NCBI GenBank assembly: GCA_029378245.1
Contig: JARKIF010000048.1
Location: forward strand, 186,001 to 250,000
Source: Roridomyces roridus
Taxonomy: Eukaryota > Basidiomycota > Agaricomycetes > Agaricales > Mycenaceae
Reading direction: 5' to 3'
Length of the DNA: 64,000 nt
Part shown: piece after piece, positions 55,543-64,000 of the stretch
How the letters are laid out: every line of letters starts with the position of its first letter
Position numbering within the stretch: the first letter of the stretch is position 1
The notes under the pieces: model-generated
What the model was told of the DNA's origin: nothing
The model's database searches: none
Seen by the model: only the letters and a program-made list of their open reading frames with translations
Program-made: the position numbers and the translations under genes

Positions 55543-57094
55543 TTACTTGTAATACAAGATCCTCACAATCCTCTCGTCAACCAATACCACTGCCGCATGA
55601 TAAATACCCACGGACGGCCATGCAGAGGACTCGTGATGGGGTCGAGGCCAACGCATCACCTCTCGTTGAGAGAGATCATTCCCCCCGTCTCCCTCTCGTT
55701 CCGACATCAGAACATTCACGGGCGGGCGGTGCTGGATATGGACGGAGTACCCCGCAAAAGCGTACATCCGCGGCCTGCCCGGCCGAACCGCCGAGACAAG
55801 GGAAAGTTTCGACGTGCTGACGGCGAATGTGTGGTCAAATCGCTCGCCGGCTGGTGATGGTTTCGGTGGTCGTAGCTTGCTCCACAACTTGCCGATCAAG
55901 GACTCCGGGCGGCGGGCAACTTGGGATGTGAGGTGGAGGTGGAGTATGACGCGGTATGCGTCTCTTTGAGTTGGGTGTTTATGCACAGTCATTGTGGGTT
56001 CGATATTCCCAAAGGCCGTTGATAATGGCAGGGTGAGCGATGCGACGGGAGTTTGAGTTGCTGGAGGGGGATCGGACAAAGACCCAGAGTGCCACTCGAA
56101 GGAGTTGAGGGCGTATAGGGCAAGCAGGAGAGTTTTATCCCCAGGATCCTGTCGGTGTACCGCAAGAACTTGATTGTCAACAAGTGCTGCACAAATCTGT
56201 GGCAGAGATATCATTACATATGTGACTGCAGATACGGAAGGGAAAGGGGCTTACCACAGCCATAGGAAACTTCAGACGAATGCTCGTATCGGCACACCAG
56301 TTGACGACTTGGGCTTCATCGGTCGTGGACGAAATGGCCCCAAGGAGGAAGTCCCCGGAAAGGTGGAAAGATGGTTGGAACCCAGACAGCGAGAAATGAG
56401 ATGCCAGGAACGACTCTCCGGTTCGGAGATCGACGTTGATAACCTCAATGTACCCCGGCCTATGCACAAATTTCAGAGCACTAAATTCCCGGAATTAACC
56501 ATACTCACTGGTAATCAATGCCGTGAGACGAAAATACAAAAACAGCCACTTCTCCTCCGTCCCTCACATCCATGGCGCATGATATCCAGTTCGGAGTTTC
56601 GTACGTCCAGATACACCGTCCCGTCGCAACCGCCAACAACAACAACTTGTCACCGCATGGGAATACAGCTAGGTGGGTACCACCAGGAAGGAGACACACG
56701 GTGGTATTTCTGGAAGGTTGGAATGACTCGTCAAGCTGCACTACGATCTCCCGAGCCAGTGTCGGCAATACCGGGGAGGTGCGAGACCATGTGAGGGGCC
56801 CGATGGCTACACGCTTGGCCATGTCGACGAGGGCTTGCGTCGTACAGGCTTCGAGCTGGAGTGTCGGATCCGTGTCACGCAGCCCGCGAAATTCGAGGTC
56901 GTGTATGAGAGAAATCCACACGTGTTTGGAGAATGTGATGCGCTGGCAGTATTTATTGAGCTAGATATCATTGTGTCAGAGTCAGAACAGAATGCGTGTT
57001 GTTGGCTTACTTGGGAGAAACGAAGGACACTACGGACATCGCAGAAGTATAGTATCTCGCCTAGGACGTGCTCGTCGAGGTCCGCAAGTGGCAT
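55543..57094 (-). CDS. F-box protein with beta-propeller-like C-terminal region
   Basis: ATG 57094 opens MPLADLDEHVLGEILYFCDV and RSVLRFSQ, an F-box. An intron leads to RITFSKHVWISLIHDLEFRG. The rest has repeated beta-rich segments (CLLPGGTHLAVFPCGDKLLL, IDVRTGESF-type LRTGESFLASHFSLSG, LLALYALNSFEWHSGSLSD), as in mushroom F-box proteins with degenerate WD-like propellers. The frame ends at 55543 after VVLVDERIVRILYYK. Two further short introns fall near 56515-56485 and 56240-56170; I did not fix their exact ends. Likely the substrate adaptor of an SCF ubiquitin ligase. It is convergent with the 868-aa gene, 82 bp apart. Confidence 0.68.
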
Positions 57095-57311
57095 GGCGAT
57101 GGGTGTGAGAAAGAAGCTGGCGTGGGAAGTGTGTGCGTAAGAATATATGCTTTGGATTGCCGATGGTGCGAGTCGCCGAGTCCACACTTCAAATACGTTT
57201 CACAGCTCGTGGCCTGCTTGGGGGTTGTTTGGATGTGGCCGCATTGGAATGACATCGTTCTAAGCGCTTTAGAATCAGACGAAAAGAGGATGCCGGAGTT
57301 TCCAGGACGTC

Positions 57312-57785
57312 CTACTGCTCAAATGACGCGTCCCTGCAGCTGGGATGAATTGACACGGCGGTGAAACCCGCTGCAAAAAGAATTGCGCTGGTGGCGGCTG
57401 GTACGTTTGCGTTGCGAGCATAGGGGGAACTTGGATCGGACTTGCCAATCCGATGGCGGAGTATGGAGCTTGAAACCTTGCAAGTGCTTATCGGCACCGT
57501 GGCAATGACGGCACTCACTTCGTGGAACACGGACATCCCGGGAAATACACGGCTAGTGTAACCGTCGACTGCCAGCCGGCGCAGATCTATAAGTACCACA
57601 GAAATTCCTAGAGGGGAACGAGGAAGAGCAACCTCCCACAGTTCGGATGAGTATACGACAGACGGGCTGGCGTCTCCCTCAGACTCTGGACTCACCCTCG
57701 AGCTCGTTCGATCCGAGCTGGGCCCCTGCAACTTGCTTGCAACTGCACCCCTCAGAAAGATCGATTTTTTTTTTGTTTGTTTCAT
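57312..57785 (-). CDS. Single-exon 157-codon ORF, hypothetical
   Basis: A clean frame starting MKQTKKKSIFLRGAVASKLQ with a Ser-rich middle and a weakly hydrophobic AATSAILFAAGFTAVSIHP near the end. No domain is recognised and no introns are needed, which is unusual here. The start lies only 20 bp from the hAT target duplication, so it may be part of a broken gene or chance. Confidence 0.2.
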   Translation of the reverse strand: MKQTKKKSIFLRGAVASKLQGPSSDRTSSRVSPESEGDASPSVVYSSELWEVALPRSPLGISVVLIDLRRLAVDGYTSRVFPGMSVFHEVSAVIATVPISTCKVSSSILRHRIGKSDPSSPYARNANVPAATSAILFAAGFTAVSIHPSCRDASFEQ

Positions 57786-57804
57786 TGATCATTTACGTGG
57801 AGGC

Positions 57805-59438
57805 TAGGGATGAGCACCGTCCGTGTACGGTTGACGGCCGTTGATAAGCAGTGTATTTTTACACGCGGGGAATTCACGCGTTTACGTGATTCCAGCTTAC
57901 AACCAAGTCCCGGGACTAGTGAGGCATAATTATAACATTGAGGGTACGTGTCCGCCTCGGGGCAGCGTATTAGACTTGAGGGCTCTGGGAATTAGCTGAC
58001 GACTGTGTACCATTGCCCGAGAGTGATCAAGAGGATAGAAGGGACTGCCCGTCCCACTTACCAACCAGAGACGTACTCGAATCGTACTCCCCGGGAGTCG
58101 AACCCAAGGAGATCAGTTCTTACGAAGGATGAATTACCTTATCATCCAGGCACATCCGAGGGTGCCGCAAGTCATTAAATGCCGGCCGATGACAGACCAG
58201 AGATAGAGAAGAAGAGAAGTTCTACAAGCCGAGAGTGCCGACCTCCGGCATCACCGGCTCAGAAGCCAACCGAGACAACCTTTGATGATGAGGCTCGGGT
58301 GGGTCGATTACCTGCCTAGCAAGCCCCCGGCAGACTGGTTCAGGCATCTAAGGCAGAAGGAAACCTCCGGCCAGTCTGAGAGGGAAAGAGATAAACCGAT
58401 GGAGCGTTCTGGAACTTCCGGCAGCACGTGAGGATCGACGGCTGACTGAGGCATCAAGCACGCAATCCTGACGAACTGATCAGAAAGAGGAATGAGAGCT
58501 ATGCCATTGGCCAGACGAGGCCTTGGCATCACAGATACCATATATATTCTTCAGTCCGCAAAATGTATAAAAGCCATAGCAAAACAGCATGTACAGTAGT
58601 AGATTTTACCCCTCCAATCTGTGAGACCAGTGCGGACAATAAATTGCTCAGAACACAACCTAGAGACCAGAGTTTGACTGAGCCCCGGCTAGTTAGCTTG
58701 AGACTGCGCGTTCGGACACGACGAGCTTGAACCCCCGAGAGTTACCTTTGACGTTGTACTGAGGTTTTGAAGGACGAGACGCCTGTCCTACTACCCCGAA
58801 CACACACACACGAGCATTGGATTGGTTGAGATTTAGATTGATTAGTGGTTGAGTTTGTGGTTGAGTTATCTCACTACATTCGATACTACTCAGAGTTTCT
58901 ATTTCACGGCCGCACCCTAGTGCACCGTTTCACCGTCAATTGCCCAAGCCGAGACGGGTACGGGCCGTCAAATTGACGGGTGACGGCCGTGGAAAGACGG
59001 GACGGGTGAGTATTAGTCCAACCAGTTCATAGCCGCTGATCTTGTGGCATAGGGTAGTTGTGGGGTCAATACCTGTTGGTTGGACACAAAATGCAGCTCA
59101 CCCTTGCACTAACTTGGGGATAACACCTATTTTCTTGCAGATCAAAAGCCGCATCACATCTCACATCAGCCCATCACTAGAAGAGAACGAATGGTGAGCA
59201 TTGTTCGAAGTGTCTTGGACATTTGTGATGGTGTAGTTGCACAGACTGAATGCTTACCTTGAGCTCCCAACGATATCCGATGGAGAATATGGTGAATCAA
59301 TTTCCGGCACTCCAACCCGTCTTGAACCCGTCGACGGCCGCCCGTCTTTTGGATTTCCACAAGGCCGACGGTTACGGCCCGTAACCCGTGTACGGACGGC
59401 CGTCTTACGGGTTGAGACGGGGACGGTGCTCATCCCTA
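57805..59438. mobile_element. Non-autonomous hAT element, 1634 bp
   Basis: Ends TAGGGATGAGCACCGTCC and GGACGGTGCTCATCCCTA are perfect 18-bp inverted repeats, flanked by an exact 8-bp target duplication GTGGAGGC (57797-57804 and 59439-59446). Subterminal DNA is full of ACGGGT and ACGGCCGT motifs, as expected for hAT transposase sites. No transposase ORF is present. The middle (about 57900-58910) contains TATATATTC and TATAAAAG boxes and resembles a nested LTR-like insertion, but I could not find its target duplication. Confidence 0.88.
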
Positions 59439-59540
59439 GTGGAGGCTGCGAATCCAAGTTCAGCTATGGACACGCCTTATCCTTGGGTAAGATGGTGGTC
59501 GAGGGAATACTTACAGTGGCCGACCAAACAACCCGACGTT

Positions 59541-59786
59541 TACTGTACCATTTCGATCAATTCGAAAGGTCACAAGTCACAACCCATTTTTCATACGCAA
59601 ATTTTCGTATGTCACGGGGTCACAAGCAATTTTCTCGCTCTGCCGAGGCCTGCCGGTGCTTGCCGAGGCCTGATGGCGGATCAAATTCCCATTTTTGGAC
59701 ATGCCGGCCGTCGGCTATGAAAGCAAACATTCGTATGAAAAGTCACACCTCAAAGTGCCATTCGAATTGATCGAAATGGTACAGTA
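59541..59786. mobile_element. MITE, copy 2 (TA-flanked, 246 bp)
   Basis: Terminal repeats TACTGTACCATTTCGATCAA and its reverse complement (TTGATCGAAATGGTACAGTA type) face each other for 26 bp with no mismatch. The length is identical to copy 1 at 7151-7396, with the same interior blocks (TTTCGTATGTCAC.GGGTCAC, ATGCCGGCCGTCG). It sits 100 bp to the right of the hAT element. Confidence 0.85.
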
Positions 59787-60224
59787 TTCGTATACATGTG
59801 GGAAGTAAAAGCAGTTGACCCAACTGCCAAGGCTACTTGCTGCAAAGTCCAATGAAGCGGCCCGATTCAGTCACATGGATGATTCGGCTTTGTCACTGTG
59901 CGCTGACCAACAAACCACGTCACGTGTCAGGCTCTCCTTTCTTTCCGCCACTACATCACTGACATAGTAGCTCCCTCAAGATTCCATCTACGGCTCTCTG
60001 GGCCTCCTGCTCTCGTTATAATGTCGTCTTTGCGTCTTTCTTTGCACAATCTTGGCCGATCTGGCAAGAACTCGTTGTTGTTGCTTGGCCGCTACAGCTG
60101 CGCTGAGTGGACCGATTCGGCACAGTCAACACCAAACTGAAGCTACTCTTGTGACTGACCAGTCCATCCGACCTACGACACTGAAACTCAGGCTTTGATC
60201 TCCATTCCGACTCGCTTGAGATTC

Positions 60225-61030
60225 ATTCCTGGACGATCGCCCAATTCACTTTACTCGCCACATCCAGTGGAACTCACTCTCAACGCTCAGCTCAGACTCC
60301 AGCGTAATCAGCAACTCTATTCGAGCCACTCAAGTCCCACTGAGGCCCCTGGCCGAGTCTGCGTGCGACGTAGAAGCCGCCTCTGACGACACTCAATCTG
60401 GGCTCAGTAACCATATGAGAATTGTTGAACAATGAAGCGTCTGAAAGTCACGTCTGTTTAACAGGACCGTTCAACCCCCCGTGGTTGAACAGTTGCGTTT
60501 CGACAAAAATGCCAAGAGCGGGATTCGAACGTGAGACTGCAGAGGGAGATAGTCAAGAAGCAGCGGTGCAACCGCGGCGCCAAACAAGAATTGAGGGTGA
60601 GCAGTTGAGATCGTATCCTATCGTATCCCCTCAGCAGCTCCACCGGCAAGAACTCAAATCTTGCTCAATTCAGTTGGAATGTATTAACGCCCAGGGTATT
60701 GAGTCTCTTTCATTCTATTCAGGGCCCGCACACCTCCTGCGATAAACTGGGATTCCATTGACTCTTTGAGAAGCATCATTGCTGGTGGAATTGTGTTGAA
60801 AAGCAAGCAAGCTGAGGAGACTCGATCGAGGTCGGCAGGATCAAAAGGAACGCGGATTCTACATTGGTTGTGTGGCTTCGTTCGCTTGCCGGAAACCGAG
60901 TCTCACCGCATAGCCTAGTAACTATCTTTTATTTGCCACATCGGGTAGAACTGACTTCCGGCGTAGAATCCAGCGCAATCACTCAGCAACGCGATTCGAG
61001 CCACACGAGACCCAACGGCCGAGTCCTCAT
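60225..61030. repeat. Diverged direct duplication
   Basis: Segment 60252-60360 and segment 60935-61026 share GCCACATC..GT.GAACT, CCAGCG.AATCA, ATTCGAGCCAC and GGCCGAGTC in order, with a period of about 675 bp. Similarity is moderate, so the duplication is old. Confidence 0.5.
60509..60586 (-). other. tRNA-like segment (possible SINE head or dead tRNA)
   Basis: On the minus strand TGGCGCCGCGGTTGC resembles a box A and GTTCGAATCCCGC a box B, 50-60 bases apart, followed by TTGGCATTTTT, a possible Pol III stop. The T-arm does not pair well and the acceptor ends do not match, so a working tRNA is unlikely. Confidence 0.25.
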
Positions 61031-62579
61031 CCCTGGATCGAATGGCTTGAATACTGATCATGTCCAGCGAGATAAGGCGACCGAGGTCCGTTTGTCTGTC
61101 TATCTGTCTGTCAGGCGGCGATTTGACGCCATGCTACAGACTATAGTCCAGATGGAAGGAATGTCGGTGCTGTTGTCAAATTAGCTAGCCTCTTCTGTCA
61201 GCGAGCCGCTAGCCAGCTACATAGCTCGCTCTGGGTTCGGCCTTCGAAGGGCGAGTGGTTCTCCTTCCTTGAAAGTACGCTCTCTTCCTGCGTTCTGATT
61301 TCTCGGTATCCATGCCATGGCCAGGGATCGAGACCGTTTTGGGTGGCTTCAACTTCGATGCGGGAGGTTACTGAGTATTGGATAATTACTTCCTCTTCTG
61401 CTTGAGGGGACTTGAGTCTCCACAGCCATTACAGACGAAGAGGGTGGTCCGGTGGAGCCGACTGTCGGGCTTCTCTCAATCGGTGGTGTATCCACATTTC
61501 ATTTTCGCCTTGGGTCTTCGGTCCGTATTCGTCCACGCGCGGAGTGAAAGAGAGCCACAAGATGAATGGATGAAGGAATGGATGACGTCCGCACTCGGAT
61601 CTTGGTATGTAAGCGAGCGAGTGAGTGTATTGGATTCCCTTCCCTTCCCTTCCTTTCTCTCTCCGGCGATAGGTCCGCTTCAGGGAATTCCAGGTGCCCC
61701 AAGTTTGTGAGATACTCCTTCCTTCCTTCCGGCGGAAGGAAGGATTGGATTGGACCCCCCAAGCTCCACCAAGCAAGCACCTGCTGCTCTTCGCTCCTTG
61801 CGAGTTAGTGCACAATCTGGCGTGATGCGTCAGAGTTAGTGTCCCACTAAGTAGTCGATTTGGTTTTCTGATTTACCGATTCTCTCGCAGGAGAAGTCGA
61901 AGCTGCAGATTCAGGTGATTATTCTGCGTGCATCCTCTGCCTCGAGGTCTTACGCGAGCCGTGCGCCACAGAGGTGAGTAAAGTACACGAATACATACAT
62001 ATGTACATATCCGCTCCATGGACTCAACGTGCGCTATGTCCGCTGGAGACTCGGGCCGCACGAATGAAACTCGAAATTCGCCGACCTCCTCGGGATGGGA
62101 GAATTCATTTTGACGTCCACTGGGTTCTTTGTTATCTTGGTCTTTGCAGTAATATTACTCTGCTTGGGAGGATAGACTATCCTGAACAGCGGACTCTACT
62201 CATCGCGAACAAGGGGTGATACGACAGTCCACGACAGTCCACGACACTGATTCCCGCGATGCGTTTTACTGCTGGTTCATCACAATCATTCGAGGGAGGA
62301 ACGGAAGGATGGAAGACGGGTTTAGGCCGCTGTTGGAGGCTGGAGCTGGTTCGTGCTTCGTGCATGCTTCGTTCTGGCTCGGTTTGCTTCTGGCTGCGTG
62401 TTACATACATACTCTGGTCTTAATTGTCGTACCGGCGACTGTGAATCCGAGAACCCACTCAACGCATTTTCGCAGCAGAGTGGAATGAAATCAACGAGTC
62501 TAGGGGTTCTGAGTCTGCTACCTACATGCATTTCTGTCGAATTAAAGTCAAGTCAGGTAAAAGGCCGGCGCGATAAATA

Positions 62580-62650
62580 AGTACTTAGCCGGCAACGGCG
62601 TTTCACTCACTGACAGACAGTGAGTGAAACGCCGTTGCCGGCTAAGTACT
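62580..62650. repeat. Perfect 71-bp palindrome (33-bp arms, 5-base loop)
   Basis: Arms 62580-62612 and 62618-62650 are exact reverse complements around ACAGA. Arm ends read AGTACTTAGCCGG and CCGGCTAAGTACT. No target duplication or coding potential. Confidence 0.95.
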
Positions 62651-64000
62651 GCGATTGGCACGCGGGCCATGGGACCCACCGCGCGTTGAGGTCGGTGCGT
62701 TCAAACTCCCTTGGTTCCTGGCTCAAGTCACAGAAAGTAAAATGCTGCATCCCCGGCGCTTGTCTGACATCGCTACTTGAAACGTACTTATGAGAATTTT
62801 TTCTTTGGTGCTTGTTTTCTGGACTAACCACCCGCGGAGGCGAAGACACGGGGTGATGTGTGACAAATTTGACCTGCTTTGAAGGGCCATTGCTTGTGCA
62901 TGGCAATCCGAGTCTGGGTGTTTAATCTGGGACCACAGGACACAGCAGGAGGTGAAACCACTGAGTGCAAGTTGGTGGGGTAGGTGGACGAGAAGCGGTC
63001 AACTCGGAGTAGAACTGTGAGCTGTGCAAAATGTCATGGGAGACAAACATGATATGGGTAGTCCAGAGGGACAAAGTTGAAAGGATGTGTATCACTCACC
63101 ACTGCGTGAATTCCTATGCCTGGAGTTTGAGTGCAACGAGAGGTGAGAAAATCATCGAGCCATGGCCCACGAGCCCACGGCCCGCGAGAATCTAAGAGGC
63201 AAGAGTTTGGCGCCATTCAGCGGCAAATGAACTGTGAATCTGGATGTCAAAAGCTAAGAGCGCGACTTTGTGCGGACAGTGGAAATTCATGGGGGCATGG
63301 TGGTGAGAACCAGGTGAGAAGCAAGAGGTGTCAACGGAACTGTCATCGGCTGTCAAACAGATTCAACTCGGGCCGGTTCCGTTGACATGTCGTTGACCGT
63401 CGGCAAACCATCGGTGGAGATCATAACACAACAGCTGGAGGAATGAGATCCATGCGCAGAGAGTAAGAGCAAATGACTGAGAGGCTCCCAAAAAGAGCCA
63501 AAAGATCCCTATAATTACCTTAAATAGAAATCAAACTCCCGCACGACATTGACGTCATCGAAAAAAATGGACCCCATTCTCGCGGGAAACGGGCCGATAA
63601 GACCGAGCTTAAAAATAAAATTTTAAGACTCGGAATGTCACATCAGACCGTCTTTTTTCCTCCCTCATCGCACATCCGTCAAAAAGGCTTTTCAATCTGG
63701 TGCAAGTCTCTATTCAACAATCGGATTCCACGCGATTTTCGTAGATTTATGGTCTCATCTCTGTCCGCGGAAGTTTCTAGTCTACTTACATACAGATACG
63801 CCCAGACACCGACATCGGACGCACGAGTAAACGTCTTCGATTACTCATACCCGCGCGCGCAAACCAGCTTGTTACCGATCTATGAACCCTTGATTCGGAT
63901 TGGATTGGACAATGGAAACCTGCAAGGGCGATTCTCTTTCCGGACCAAGTACTGCCGTATGCTCCTGCGGTCGAACAGGCTCCAGCTAAAAGCCGCATGT
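62651..64000. other. No gene recognised to the window end
   Basis: Only short frames on both strands; no tRNA, repeat family or splice-supported exon was identified. The right end may cut into a gene whose body lies outside. Confidence 0.4.

Larger units (their letters stand above)
59787..62579. other. Gene-poor stretch
   Basis: No gene recognised over 2.8 kb. Contains a diverged duplication (60225-61030), simple repeats (CTGT/CTAT at about 61092-61115; CTTCC runs at about 61640 and 61710) and a small GGAAGGAAGG hairpin near 61720. Long plus-strand frames here lack domain or splice support. Confidence 0.45.

Noticed and set aside
57908..58915. LTR-like segment inside the 1.6-kb hAT element (TATATATTC and TATAAAAG boxes)
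   Set aside because: Several TG..CA boundary pairs were tried; none gave a matching 5-bp target duplication, so a solo LTR is not claimed.

Overview
The window looks like nuclear DNA of a basidiomycete, most likely an agaricomycete mushroom. The evidence is short GT-AG introns of about 45-65 nt breaking almost every gene, tightly packed genes on both strands, and typical agaricomycete families: a GMC/aryl-alcohol-oxidase-like enzyme, a glyoxal oxidase, a P450, BTB and F-box proteins, a LysM membrane protein and a multi-TM receptor-like family. Mycenaceae or a related family is only a guess from memory of similar paralogues. No rRNA, CRISPR or bacterial operon structure is seen.

Layout: 0.9-3.6 kb holds a small Cys-rich ORF divergent from an M17 leucyl aminopeptidase (12 exons, 479 aa). 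4.6-6.8 kb is copy A of a kinase-like family. 7.2 kb carries a 246-bp MITE. 7.6-9.9 kb has a LysM membrane protein with a frameshifted LysM and a Ran1/Vhs1-like pseudokinase. 10.8-13.1 kb is a P450. 14.4-16.6 kb is copy B. 17.6-18.9 kb is an unknown gene with a His/Asp-rich 30-bp repeat. 18.9-19.9 kb is a fossil MYND-finger gene split by a 403-bp hAT element. 20.5-23.3 kb is a GMC oxidoreductase, convergent with copy C (23.3-25.6 kb). 26.5-29.5 kb has an F-box-like gene and a helix-turn-helix protein. 30-30.5 kb is a 240-bp tandem repeat. 30.6-32.3 kb is a multi-TM protein, 34-35 kb a BTB protein, 37.9-39.9 kb a glyoxal oxidase and 40.6-41.3 kb a small unknown gene. 42-51.3 kb is a segmental duplication carrying copies D and E on either side of a Pro/Ser/Ala-rich gene. 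It ends in a 5'-damaged metallophosphoesterase. 52.6-55.5 kb is an 868-aa membrane protein and 55.5-57.1 kb an F-box protein. 57.8-59.4 kb is a non-autonomous hAT element followed by a second copy of the MITE. 60-64 kb has no convincing gene but holds a perfect 71-bp palindrome.

The most distinctive content is the five-copy kinase-like family (A-E). Each protein has a short N-terminal module, then a kinase N-lobe-like part without recognisable catalytic motifs, then a long conserved C-terminal part that I cannot assign to a named domain. Copy A has a Gly-rich N-terminus. B-E have a short repeat-like motif around GGxFTSNVHI. D and E share 436 bp with no difference, including introns, while their 5' exons have diverged, and E carries an extra in-frame exon duplication. 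This fits an actively duplicating and converting family. Its function is unknown; a role in self/non-self or stress signalling is only an inference from the modular architecture.

The GMC enzyme and glyoxal oxidase both normally make H2O2 outside the cell and could support lignin decay; with the P450 they fit a wood- or litter-decaying lifestyle. Gene models are hand-spliced. Coding length divides by three and the frame stays open for the aminopeptidase, BTB, F-box-like, glyoxal oxidase, 40.6-kb and 868-aa genes. Others are outlines.
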